Source: Branchiostoma floridae (lineage: Eukaryota; Chordata; Leptocardii; Amphioxiformes; Branchiostomatidae). Taken from it: 64,000 nucleotides of DNA. Under the pieces are notes generated by a model. That model was not told the origin of the DNA. It saw nothing but the letters and a program-made list of their open reading frames with translations, and searched no databases. The DNA lies in assembly GCF_000003815.2 (NCBI RefSeq), contig NC_049986.1:3736352-3800351 (forward strand). The letters run 5' to 3'. Made by a program: the position numbers and the translations under genes. Positions 1 to 15,351 of this stretch are shown piece by piece (the first letter of the stretch is position 1; each line of letters begins with the position of its first letter).

Positions 1-2728
<2,728 letters not shown>

Positions 2729-4193
2729 CTTGTTGATTCTATGAATAAGGGAGATACAAAAAAGAAATTAGACTACAGACAAAATAACATTATTTATTAC
2801 CACTGACCATATCAAGAAATACTAGTACCTGCCGTTCGGAATCTAAACTTGCAGAGGTTGCAGAAACAGATTAATGAGTTGAAACAAACTGAATTCCAGT
2901 ATTTCAAGTCACGTTTACTAAAGTGATGCTTCTGTGCATATGATTCTCTTGTCTTCTTTTTGAGTGGTTGACAAAAACTAAGTCTGAAATCTTGCTGCTT
3001 TATTTGCCAGTTGAATTATCAACACAATTTGTACATTTTTGTCATGCTTCCTAAAAAAAATATAATGGCTTCCATTTTGTTATAAAAAACACTAAAAGGA
3101 TGGTCATGAAATTTGTGAGAAAATTTCAGAATACACAAAAACTTTCACACCTTGCTACAAATGGGTTTGACATGGTTCATCTGGTAAAATCTAAAATGTA
3201 GAATACTAGATATGACGCAATGATACTAGTAGTTTTTTTTCTTTCTTTTCGATATAAATAACTGGTTCAAAAGTGGGCCATATTCAGCTGCCCTGTTAAC
3301 AAATCTATAAAAAAATTCGCCTCCCCACGTGTAAAATATGATATCTGTGACGCTTCGGTGATTCACAATGACAGGTTGAAGACGGAATTTTCCTCCACGT
3401 GAAACAAATTATCACAGCGCGCAGGTGCAGACTTTTGTATGCATGATTCAAGTACAGATATCGTACCTTTGTTAGCAACTAGCAAGCCGTCATTTTTAGT
3501 CAGAATTGTTCAGAAATCAGATACGAAATCCAGCATAAGATAGTAGTTATTTTCCGAGAGGATAAGCCAGGGGTTTTGTGGCTAAAGTAAGGGTCACCTC
3601 GACCCTCAGCCCTCCTACAATTTATTCTCAGTCAGCGAAGCGTAACATATGATTTCTATATGTGCATGTCCTGAAAATTTATATACCAAAAAAAGTGAAT
3701 CCAAATTTTGAGAAAAGAATGTACAGGAAACATCTTGTCACACTTCGCAAAATTTGCTATTTCTTTTACTAGATTTGTGTCGGATAAGCGAGGCATCATG
3801 AGGGGTGGGGTGGGGGTGGTGGAGTTGGCGGACTTTTGCCCGCCAATTTTGTTCCAAGTTCAGCCGCCAAAAATTATTCAGAGAAAATTATAGACTGTTT
3901 TCAGCTTTCAAAGCAGTACGCAGTGAAAAATTTAAAAGCCCTGTTCTCACAGAGAAAGTACACTGGCCTTTTACGTAAACGTGGACTTTGGCCCGAGTCC
4001 ATACAAAATTTTTCGTCTAGTCGACATACATCCTGACAAACAGTTGAGGTACGCCGTCCTCTGACAAACGTCACAGAACCGACTTAATACAAGAAAAACT
4101 CCACAAAGCCCTAGAATTCAATAGTACAAGGAGCTGTCAACATCTTGGAAGTAGAAATACGAAAATTTACAGACAAAAAGATAGACAACTTAC

Positions 4194-4262
4194 GTGTTTT
4201 GTTGTTAGGGTGCTACTCCGCTCGCAGTCAGACTTGGAATGAATCACACCGGGGAATGGAAG
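4194..4262 (-). other. Putative noncoding first exon of the glutamine synthetase gene
   Basis: A strong donor (ACAC|gtaagt, with GT at 4193-4192) sits downstream of promoter-like motifs and about 1.45 kb upstream of the coding exon, whose acceptor is at 2739/2740. The start of this exon is a guess; no transcript evidence is available here. Confidence 0.45.
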
Positions 4263-4440
4263 AAAACCTAGTGTGTGCTGTTCACGTGAACACGCCCGAT
4301 CATGCTCGGCCCTGATTGGTCAGGGTGAAAAACGGCCCTGTGATTGGCTGATGGGCTAATAACCACTCACTTAGCACGTGGGAGACCACCGTCCTGACGT
4401 CACGGAATAATGACTCCTGATTGGTCAGATTTCAAGCTTA
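4260..4440 (-). promoter_or_regulatory. Promoter region of the glutamine synthetase gene
   Basis: This interval holds two CACGTG E-boxes (4283-4288, 4375-4380), one perfect CRE (TGACGTCA, 4395-4402), and three ATTGG boxes near 4315, 4341 and 4419. The ATTGG boxes read CCAAT on the minus strand, which suits transcription toward the gene. I see no clear TATA box. The grouping is directly visible; its function is inferred. Confidence 0.55.
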
Positions 4441-7400
4441 AATTTTTTAGCGCGAAAGGATTTCTCCCTAAGAGTTGGATGACCTATTAAAATTTGACTG
4501 AGTTGAAAGTAAAAGCAAGTTGGTGAAAGTTAGCCTCGCGACTGCTAATAAACATTAACAACAACGAAAGATAAGGTAGAATTGGAACAATAACAAAGAG
4601 GAAAATTTGAAGTGACTTTAACTTACATCGGGACAAAATGCTGGTGTGTATTAGTAATGAAACAAATATCTAACTTATGGATAACAGTTCGTAAACACTA
4701 TAAAAATAAACCACGAAAGTACTTTGTATATTTGAGGTTCACACCCTTGCAAATATTGCTAAGCCGTTTAGAACTGACATCGTTAACCTAAATGGTCAAC
4801 TCCACACATCAATTCCTAGAAAACCTGCCCGACATTGCCTTATAGCATTGGTTATTTCCAACCTTTGAGGACCTCCACCCCAACAGGACAATGTTGACAA
4901 TTTGGGCTAAGGCCAAAACTGTTCTACAGGGAAACTTTAAGTACATACACAAACGCCTTTTGGGTAGGGTCAGGGAGTGATTTGAAGATAACATTCTGAC
5001 TCAGGGTCAAGATTACGATATGGAACATTTGCCGGCTGTAGTGCCACTGAAAGGAAACAACCGTGACATTGAAAACATTGCTGCCAAGGACGGAGAATGT
5101 CGTTGTTATGTGTTAAGCTGAAGGTTTGGCAGGGGTGTCAAGAATTTTGTTGACGTGGAGAATTAATTGCTAGCCTTAAAGTCCAGGGCAGGAGACCCTG
5201 ACTAGTCTCTTTCGAAGGCCTAGGGAGCGGTGGTTGCCTTGTTTTGGGGAGCGCTGATATTAGCGATTCAGTTTAGCACGAGCCAAGGTTTTCTATGCCG
5301 GAAAAGAAAGTTGCCAAGGCGACAAAACACCAATTCAGTGGCATTATATCTAAAGATCGTGATTAAAATCACGACTCAATGCTCCCCTAAAAATTTGCCT
5401 GCGAAGTCTGCGAAGAAGGGTATTTAAATACTACCACAGGGTGAGTGTCGTTCAACTCTACAGGGAACACCATAACCGACTTGGACCATAGTCTGACTTT
5501 AAATAGCGTGGTGGGTATTTTTGTGTCAGGTATCAGATGAAAACAGAGAAGGATAAGTTTCACTACTGTAGTACAGACCTATATGTCGTGTAGGAAATGT
5601 AAAGTTACCGAAAACCATGATACACTTCTTTGTGTGCCACTCATGAGGTAAAAAAATAGATCGCCACCGTTCCCAAAGCTTAAATACACAAAGTTCACTC
5701 AAGTTCTTGAAGAACATGATACATTCACTATTGATTTCATATTTTGTTTCTGTGATGTTTAGACGGATATACCAGAAAATATTTTCATAAAACATTATCA
5801 TCATTGATTAATTGAGTTATCCGAAGTCTCAAAGTCTCAAACTCTAGTCCTCACAAGAAGTTACAGAGCTCGCTATCAATACCAGGTGACGAAATACTGC
5901 TTTCCTATTGGCTCTGATTGTGATTGACAGCTGGGACGGTCTCTTGAACTCTATCCCCCCACATCACTGCAGGACTTTGCAGCTGTTACCTGCAGCTGAC
6001 ACTATACAATGTAGACTATACACTAGCCTTTTTGTAAACATACCTTGTATAAAGAGACCATATCGACTAACCAAGTACAAAGAAAGTTGTGAAAAGAAAG
6101 CTGTGTCTCAGTCGTCATCCTTCTTACGCCTTATCGACCAAGTACGAAGAAAATGAACGTTTTAAAACGCTTGTGCAGTAGAAACCGTCTAATAGCCAGC
6201 ACATTTTGTGCAATTATCCGGACGGTGCAACAAAGCGAAGTTATTCAGCTGGACCGCATCACTACGTGACTCTGGGATTCCGTGCATTTAACAGAAGAGT
6301 GCAGTTATACGTCGTGCAATTAGCTGACTTTTACAGTACAATCAAATAAACCTGGTAAAACGAGGAAGAATCTAAATGGAATTGTTGCTGAGTGTCAGAG
6401 TTTTAAAACAGCTGCTGCAGCATGTGCTCATCACGAGATTCCTGCTGGCGTAACTGTAGATACCGCACGTGACGTCACGGCCAATCACATGCAAGGTGAA
6501 CATCCCGAGAGACATTGGCTCGTGACTGGGGCTCGTGATGGAAAAACACGCCGGTATCATTTCATCAAATATAACCTTGTAATATATCGATACAGCTAGT
6601 GCCATTCGCGTACACTGTGAGGCCAAGTTGATGTGAATATATGGATGACATATATATGACTATATCTTTAGATCCGACTGCTATCATAATGCTAAGATAG
6701 GCCAAATCATAAAAGACATAAAAGATTGGTTTGTAATCAGAAAAGATAGTGACACTCATGTTTAGCCCCACCTGATTGTATGGAGGTTTTCTTATTATCT
6801 CATATAATGGAATTAGTAGAATTTTATTAGCCTATATTGTTTAATTAGTGGAATATTTAAGATCTATTCTGTATTTTTTGTAGGTTATAATTGACCATAC
6901 AAAAGTCACTGTACAGTGTGCTTTTTTTTGTCGAGTCAATAAAGCTTGCGTATAACGTTAACTATCATCCATTCGCACATCAATTCTATTCATTACCAAA
7001 CAAAGAAAGTTTTCTACCATATTGTAAATCATACAAAGCAGTTGTACAATGAGCACTATAACGTTATATACTGTTATTTGACAACAAAAATGTCGCAAAA
7101 CGGATGTTAATATCATTAACAATCAAAAGAAAATTCCAACGTCAAAGAAGATGTGAAAGGGCAAAAATGAAAAAAATCTGTTGTCTGTTTGCTTGAACTT
7201 AGTTGTAAATAGATCTTGGCAGTTCCATTGACTTGTGTATTGTGCATTGTGTATATATTATGTATTGACTGCTCCTTTTTATGCACTGTGTATATAATGA
7301 TGGCATGGCTGATGACTGTTTTAATTCACATGTATGTAAATAATGATCACTGTACGTATGTACTAGTATGTCGTCTGTATGAAGTCCAGGAAGATTAGTG

Positions 7401-9183
7401 GTGTGCCCTAGGGCACGTCACTAATGGATTTTCAAAAAAAAGTCTCACATTGTCATGAAAGCTCAAATCATTTTTCATTGAGGTCATGAGGGAAGAAGCA
7501 TGGGTCTGACAAAGTATAACAGTTTACATCAAATTCAAAGTCCTAATTAGTCTTATTGGTTGGTATAACGTTACCGTACTCTGTGTTTTCAGTCATACCT
7601 AAATGTTGTTAAACTTAAACCTTTTAGAATTTATGGAAAAGGGCAATTTTCTTGGCAAAACTTTTTTTTATTCGCACGCTCGCATCAGTTTTGGAGTTCC
7701 TAGATGATGTAATCCATGTAATTACATCAACATTTTCAAACCTTGTAATATAACGTTACAGCCAATCTCATTCGCGTTCTAATTGTGGGGATAACGGCAG
7801 CTTTAGGTCGACTTGCGTGATCAAATCTTCTTAGCTGAGCGCGATCAATAATTTATTTCTGTAATAGCACATGATGATCACGTAACGTCACGAACACGCC
7901 ATGGAAAATGACCTTGTATGCCGCAAAGTTTTCCTTTTCTATATAATCGACGTATGTAAAAAGTTTTAAGATCCAAACGTGTGTTATAACTTGTAAGTAA
8001 AGGCACTAAGACTTGCTTATGTCAGCATTATATGAGACAATACAACAGTTCCTGGTCACAATTTATCAATGATACCATATAAGTCGTTAGTACAAGACAC
8101 ATTTATGCACAAACCTTCTGATGTTACTAGAGTTATGATTTGCTTTTCTGTTCTCAAAAGGAGTTTTTTTTTTTTCGAGCTGCTGTGCAAAGTATAGAAC
8201 CAGCGGCGGATTGTGCGGTTTTTACAGCATCAGTTTTTGGGTCCCAAGAGATGTAATTACAACAAAATCAAGCATGATCTTGCCACGAAATAAAATGCCT
8301 GCGAACATAATCTAATTTTACTAAAACGTTATATTTTTACGAAAATAGTCAAAACAGATGTTGGAAGGGGCATAATCTCAAAGTTTTCCAGCCTGATTGA
8401 TTCTTTAAAAAACTACTATCATAAGAAAAGTAGAATAGGGAAGAAAGAAAACGCCACGGTTTAGCATTCCAACGCATACGTCTGCTAAGGTATTTTTAAT
8501 TCAATCTGAAAATCACTGTGACGGTTTGGTACGTCATCCTGTTACGTTTAATGACGCAAATGACGTCCATTTGATTACAACTGAGCATTTCAATTTTCCG
8601 CTGGAACGAATATCGATCCACGCCTTAGCCACGTGTACATCATGACGCACCCATTGCGTCAGAAGACGTTCCTATCTTTTATAACTTACGGTTACAGGTT
8701 CATTTTCAGGTTAATTAACCGTTGGATATATATAACCGTAAGAAGATTCTATTGAGTAGAACCTTTCTTGCTTTTCTGAATTGAAAATTGACAAATTGAT
8801 GTTATATCGTTCACTTTACGGTTACATATAATATAATCTTTTGCGCTAACATTAGGTGCCATTCCCTTGGATAGCTTCTTGCACTCGGCTGAGGATATCA
8901 TAACTTTTCTTTACTCAGTAACTTCAATCTAATTCTAGTGTCTTCTTCTAGTGTCTTTAGATCATATTTTAGGCGTCTACATTTCCAGGGGGTTTTAGTG
9001 TGTGGGAATTCACATTTGTCTTGTACATCATCAAAAAAAAAAGCCAGCATGGAAGTTCCACTGCAGTACAATACAAAGTCGCTAGAAGACAAATAATAAA
9101 AGTTATCCCAGTTGTTGATGCGCCTGCCTACATACCACATTTCATAACAGTCCACCCAAATCTCCGCGAGTCATGCTATTAAA
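4441..9183. other. Gene-free stretch upstream of the glutamine synthetase gene
   Basis: Only short chance ORFs are present. Visible items are a CACGTG/TGACGTCA/CCAAT cluster at 6466-6485, AT-rich DNA, and a small inverted repeat at about 8685-8743 (CTTACGGTTA ... TAACCGTAAG). I see no splice-flanked coding segment or RNA gene. Confidence 0.6.
6462..6490. promoter_or_regulatory. E-box/CRE/CCAAT cluster
   Basis: CACGTG (6466-6471) overlaps a perfect TGACGTCA (6470-6477), followed at once by CCAAT (6481-6485). It uses the same three motif types as the glutamine synthetase promoter 2 kb away. It could be a distal element or the promoter of an unseen transcript. Confidence 0.35.
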
Positions 9184-9346
9184 CTAATCTCCAAGCAGAT
9201 TTTGCTATGGCATAAGATAGTGTCATAAGCTTGGGAATGAGTTTAGCCGGCATAACGAGTTTAATTTGCCAATTCAACTTACGAGCTTATGTTAAGCTTA
9301 TGATACTATCTTTTGCCATTGCAAGATCTGCTTGGAGATTACTATC
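9184..9346. repeat. Hairpin (MITE-like) element
   Basis: The two halves are imperfect inverted copies. TAATCTCCAAGCAGAT at the left pairs with ATCTGCTTGGAGATTA at the right, and inner ATAAGATAGT/ACTATCTT and AAGCTT blocks are also mirrored. It is about 160 bp and has no coding capacity. Confidence 0.8.
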
Positions 9347-9767
9347 AAACCGCATCCACACAATCGTATTGACGAACCAGTAGAGGAAATTGAAGGCCCG
9401 TATGCAAGGTTTATCTATGACGCACACGGCTACGGGGCTACAGCGCCTCACCCTTGTAATCAGCTTATCTATTGAACAAGCTGTGGCAGGCAGGATTACG
9501 TGAAGGTTTCTTGACGCATGTAATAATCTGGTATTTCCATTACGGGCCTGGATTCACAGACTGAACTCCAGGAAGCGATGTTTGTCCTGATAATGCATGT
9601 CCTTGTAGGTCTCTGAGGTACTGAGGAATGCCGTATATGTTCGGTTTCCGTGTATGTGAATAGCCAATAGGTTTGGATGGATATTTTGGATATTTGGTAC
9701 ACTGTACAAGCCAATTGCAATAAAGTTCAGGAAACTACGGACATCCTTTGGTATGATATTTCTGTAG

Positions 9768-10253
9768 TACAGTCAAACCTGCCCGAGCGACCACCTCTTC
9801 TCAGCGACCACCTGGCCATTTCGACCGCTTTTTCTCGGTTCCGATTTATTTTCCCATGTAAGCATCAAGCGACCTTTTCTCAACGACCACCTGGCCAACG
9901 CGACCGCGACCGACCCAAATTGGGACCCATAACGACCGCATCATTTTCAAAATTGAGGTTTTCATCGATTTTTGATGATAACTAGCGCGATTTTGTGCCG
10001 AAATCGGTCAGTTTGCGTCGGATTTTGGGGTTAAATTTACAGTTCACAGTGTGCGTGTTGTATTTGACATTAAAGACCTCGCTTCTTTGCGTGCGTGCAG
10101 TGTGCTTGCTATTTGCCATTAAACACAACGGAAACCATTTATACTTTGCATTGGTCATGTTTTGAGTCGATACTCTTCTCAACGACCGCCTGTCCAAATC
10201 GACCGCTTTTTTCCGGTCCCCCGGGTGGTCGTCTTGGGCAGGTTTGACTGTAT
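9768..10253. mobile_element. Non-autonomous TIR element with TA target sites
   Basis: The left end TACAGTCAAACCTGCCC mirrors the right end GGGCAGGTTTGACTGTA, and both ends are bounded by TA, as in Tc1/mariner-type insertions. The ~485-bp interior has repeated CGACCACCT/CGACCGC blocks and no transposase ORF. Shorter relatives lie at 32816-32915, and half copies near 15540 and 30388. Confidence 0.8.
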
Positions 10254-10649
10254 ATTGTCCTGGAATTTTTAACGGCGGGGAAGTGGTGTGTAGGTTTGTA
10301 CATCCTAGCGGTGATGTTGTGAACTGCAGTCGGCCTTTTTTTGTTGAGGGAAAACTCATTTTGAATGAAAGGAAACTGATTATGGAAATCTCAACCTAAT
10401 TTGCATAAGTAAAAAAATCTAAAATCCACCTGCATTCAATGTGCCATGTGGCAGTACATTTTGTATATGGCTATGCTGATCCAATAATATGGACAACATC
10501 CACACATGCATCATTTTCCATCGTTTCCCAAGGGCACATATTGGAGTGGAGCATGTCAAGGGACCCAAACCCAAGACCTCCGGGCTTTCAGCTAAACATC
10601 CTACCCTTGTGTATATGCGATAGAATCTTAAATTAACTGGCTTCATAAT

Positions 10650-13600
10650 GAATCAATTATGACTCATTTAAAACATGCACGTCTTAAAAGCAAAATACGA
10701 CAAGCAGACAAGTTTTGATGCTTCCTTGAGAAAGAAAATCTTCTATTCGTCTCGATTCATATCCGGTCCTGGTCTCATCCAATCAAATCAACCGTTACAG
10801 TCAGCAGTACCATGCATGGTGAGCTATTATAGCAGTCTACCCATAAAATATAACACATTTTGTATTAACACTGTACAGTTTGGAGCTTACTGAAACATAT
10901 ATTACAACATTACATGCCCTGGTTAACAGAATACCAAGTTCTTTTCTGTTATACAACCCATGTGTAGATATTCTTCAAGCTTGATAGGCCTCATAATTCC
11001 ATTTCATTATAATGCTGAGCAGCAAAAAAAAATATTAACACAAAAGTATTCACTATAATAAATTTGTGTAGAAGTATGCTAGATACAAAGTCAAAGAACA
11101 TAAATATTTGACTATATCTAGCCAATTATGTGTAGGTATACATATGCACAAAAGCATAATTCCATTTATTGCATTGCCTTTACAGATTTCAAAATACTAG
11201 TATGAACAAAGTGTAATCTTGTCGTCCTTTTCAGGAGAAGAACTCATTTTTTTCATTTCACACAGTAGAAAATCCTATTGTGTTGATTGTCTTCAGTTTT
11301 GACCACCTAAGCAAAACTGTTAGGTCGTTATTTAATCACGGAGAGGTACTACAGTCTAATAAAGGAGGTGTATAATATGTACATATCAAATATTGGAGCA
11401 AGTGGTCCTTATCAAGAAATGCTGACCACCAGACTGATTACATAAGCACTGTCCCTACACTCACCTGGAGGGCCTACTTAGGGACCAACCAGATGACATT
11501 TGAAGTGGGGGTGGGGGAGCAAGCGAATTTTCATACTCAAATGTAATGGTTACAAAAAAATGCAATACAGAAAAGGTATGGTAATATGTGCTATTTTCTT
11601 ATACAATTGTACAGCTTTTAAGCAAAAGAAGAAAGAAAAGACTGTCCCCAGTATGTGAGCATGGTCCCTCTTAATACCACAAGGTCATATTTGTCTATGC
11701 CCACAACACGCCCCCAATATGCCCACTGGACATTCAGTCAGCATTTTTTTTACGCTAAGGTAACGTTCCATGTAACATCAACTCTCATGCTGTAAATGCA
11801 TTTAAGTTTCTGGGGATCTCATTTTGTGGTACAGAGAAAATGGCATGGAGTGGTGATAACACTGTATAGTCACATACTGCTACAGTAATGGATAAAGCCA
11901 GTTGGACTCTGCAATGGTGCCTTCAACATACATGTATAATAATACTGTAGAATGTATACATGTTTGTGCTCAGACAAGGGGGTAGGCAGGTAGAAGACTA
12001 AACAAAAATTTCCATAGTTGGTTAATGGTTTGGGGTGAAGTGGTCACTTAAAAACATAACCCGTGAACATTAAACCACTGTTAACTTAAATTCAGTTACA
12101 GTAAGTCCATCAGGTAATGCAAGATAATGCCACATTGAAAAATCAATAATATACAATTTGTGTTCTTCTCACAAGGCTTTTGCCTGCTTTGATAAGGGTC
12201 TGTAAACTTTTGTCGTTTTCATTGCAAAATGCTTGGTTCAGGTTATAAAAGCTTTCTCAACTGCTCAAGAATCTTGAACACCTGGATATCAGAATTGTAC
12301 ATATGATGTTAATTACTGGTGCTGCATTGATAGATCTCCATTTTTAATATGTCTTTGCGTACTTGGCAGAAATATGAGAGTCAACAATGAAACCTTATAA
12401 GTTCGAGTTTCCTGAAACACATGGTGCATTGATTGTATGAATGGGGCATTCCGCATATGTCTGTTGGCAAAAACAAACACTATCCACTTGACATGATGTA
12501 ACCCAAACAGAATAAAGATCACCCCACCTAGCATGAGTAGGAGTGTGTACTGTTAGCAAACATGACCCTACTGAAATAAGTTCAGTGACCTGTCCACTAG
12601 GTGTTACACAAGTGGTCAACATTCTACAGAATGGTAATTTCATAAGGCCATGTTGATTTGATGATGTGAATGACACCCACTGGGAACTCCACAAAATTGC
12701 AGCCCGAAAACATTATGAAATAAAATGTTCGCGGTGGTTTTATATTCACAGTTTTTGCGGTGGCCACTTAAAAACATCACAAACATTTTTACATTATAGT
12801 ATGCGTGAGACTGCAGTCAATGGCGCTACCGCAAACTAAAACCATCGCGCGCGACACACTTCATTTTCCCGCTACCGAGAAAGTTAATCCCTGTGAACTT
12901 AAATGCATTTACAGTATTATTAAATGAATGACTGAACACTCAAGGGTATGTATGGTATATGAAACAAATGACGGGCATTCTATGACCTTTGCATAGTTTT
13001 CCAACATTTTGGGGGCAATTTACTGTACGGTACTGTAACATTTTTTTCTCATTTTGTAGCTGCTTAGTGCGACTTGCTACATGGTTGAAAACTTTTTTTG
13101 GGGGGGGGGACAATAGACAAAAATCGATGCGCCAACAGATGTCATTCATATAATCAAATCAACATGGCCTCAGCTCAAGGGAATGTGCAACTCTGCAAAG
13201 GACCAAATGTGATATGACGAAAACAGTACTTGAATTCAGATCCAGCATATTCAATCTATAGTATCTGGAGACCACAAGAGTAATAATATGGCTGGTTTCT
13301 TGTATTTCTATGGGAAACAGTAGACTTACAAAATTACTTTACAGGAGATTTTGAATGAATAATGTTACAAAGTAGACCATTGACATTTTTCCGAATGTAA
13401 TCTTTCTGTACAGATAATATCTTTTGGAAAACATATTACACAATGGGAATATTCAGCAAATATACATTTGACAAGGCTGCATTATACATGTAATGCTAGC
13501 AATGTAGACTTTGTACTAAGCATTAAATAACATAAATATAGTGTTGTAATTCACCAATGTATGGCTACACTCACAATTCTTTCCCCTTGTCACATGTTCA

Positions 13601-15106
13601 TTTGACGATACATTATTAGTACATGACATTTCATGTCTTTGCTAAGGTTGTAATTTTTCAAACAAAAGAAAAAGAAAAAAATCTAACAGAAATTTTTGAC
13701 AGAAATGTTTAACAGCAATGGTACAAACTCCATCTGTTGATTCAGAATAACATATGACATTGCCTCTGTATGATTTCTATTGTTTTTTGTAGAATTAAAT
13801 TTGTTCAGCTTTACAACAAACTCTCTTGTCGTGAACTTCCACACTTTAGTAAATCTCTTTCTGCAATTGCATCAATGTACTGAAGTCTTTTTAGGAAATA
13901 CTGACAATATAGAATTTACAGTAAATCACCGACTACATTTTCTATGTTTTATGCCAGAGAAAAAAATTGGCATTCCACTGTCACTTTTAACAAACCTGTA
14001 CAATATTGCATAATGCAATTGATAGACAATATTTCAGTGGTAGGTAAACCAAGGATTGCATAATAACAAAGCTTCTGCCAGGAATTTCTTCAAATAATAC
14101 CAATTTGTCTTTTTCCACATCTTGCCACAATCTACTCTAAATAAATGCTGATGTAAAAGAAAACTTCTTTTAGAATTGTGACTGAAGTAATTTTCATAGA
14201 GATCTACATGTAAGTGTAATTTTATCTTGTAATTGAAGAAATTCAAAATTAAGTCTATTAGCAAGCAATAAACGCAAGACAAGAGAGAAATACAATGTAC
14301 TATTATCATTGAAGGGATGGGACGGATAATTTTGCGATGTGACTTTGCTATATTAATCATTGCAATGCTCAACTAGACACCCACCAAGCACAAAAGTTTA
14401 ATCTTCTTGTTGGTGACATTATTTAAGAAGACTAGACTTTATCTAACCAACACTTTAAATGAATTTTTGGCTGATAACAAGGTTTCTCGAATATGAACGT
14501 GTGAACTGTTCTAATTCAGATTAAGAAAAATCTCAACATATTCGCCAGACAAAGTCTAAATCCTGGATTCAGAACTGAATTTCTTTGCAAGAGGAGTGAA
14601 GGAGGCTGTGTATGTTCAACCTCAACATATATAGGACTTTTTTTTTAAACAGAGACGGTTATCTGGCACTAAAAAACCTGTTGCTGCACTCACATGGCTC
14701 TAACATCACGTACCAGAACCTGCAGTAGATGGATCCGTTCCATGAACTGGAAATTTGGGTAATCAATCTGAAGTGTTGATTAGATGACGTTAAATCTTCC
14801 TTGATTGTAATAATTATCAAGGTGGTATCCCCCAAGATGTAGAAGTCTTGTGTGAATGTGTGAATCAAACTGCCAGAGTTTCAGCCCTATAAAATGCCAT
14901 CAGTGCCAGGGTTGGCCACTGACCTCCAAAAAGAAACCCCCCGAACAAGGCAGAAGTCCCTAACTTCCAGGGTTCGTGCGCTACGCGCGCACAAAGCTGC
15001 TACTTCGAGGGAATAAGCTATCCCAGATATATCCCGGCACGGCACAAAGGGCATGTGTATGTGTGCAGGATATATCTGGGCTTGGCAGTTTAAGGGTTAA
15101 TGCTGG
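10650..15106. other. Gene-free stretch, probably including the GOLGA2 3' UTR
   Basis: This AT-rich DNA lies downstream of the GOLGA2 stop on the minus strand. It contains copies of the CTGTAAATGCATTTAAG-ended element (about 11789-12104 and 12718-12918) and a small inverted repeat near 15022-15083. No coding exon is recognised, and I could not choose a poly(A) site. Confidence 0.5.
12718..12918. repeat. Interspersed repeat ending GCATTTACAGTA
   Basis: It carries the family landmarks TTCGCGGTGGTTTTA and ACTTAAATGCATTTACAGTA. Similar copies sit at 89-450, 28140-28235, 29003-29170 and 30490-30681, so this is a multi-copy palindromic-type element. Confidence 0.65.
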
Positions 15107-15351
15107 TTAGACCAGTAGGACGTTGCCTGTACAGCATTTACACATGGGGATGTGGGGGTTCTGGACGTGGGAGGTGAAGTTAGCCGACACAGGCTGCTTG
15201 ATCTCCTGGATCAGGTCGATGATCTGGCGAGCGGTCGTGTCGATCTCCTGCGGCTGCGCGGGAAGCTCCACCGGCTCGTTGTTGGGTCCCGTGGTAATCC
15301 GGTGATCTTCGCTGTACGAAGAGCATTCCGAGGACTCGTCAGACTCGTAAT
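15107..15351 (-). CDS. GOLGA2: GOLGA2 exon 28 (C-terminus, predicted GRASP-binding tail)
   Basis: It starts [16 protein letters not shown], continues with [15 protein letters not shown] (mammalian TAQQIMQLLREMQNP), and ends [17 protein letters not shown] before TAA at 15107-15109. The hydrophobic Val end fits a PDZ ligand, as in mammalian GM130 (ending ITVI). The acidic linker and the Cys cluster before the end are notable. Confidence 0.94.

Noticed and set aside
5526-5804. 92-aa minus-strand ORF
   Set aside because: AT-rich chance ORF with no domain, no splice context and no repeat in the window.
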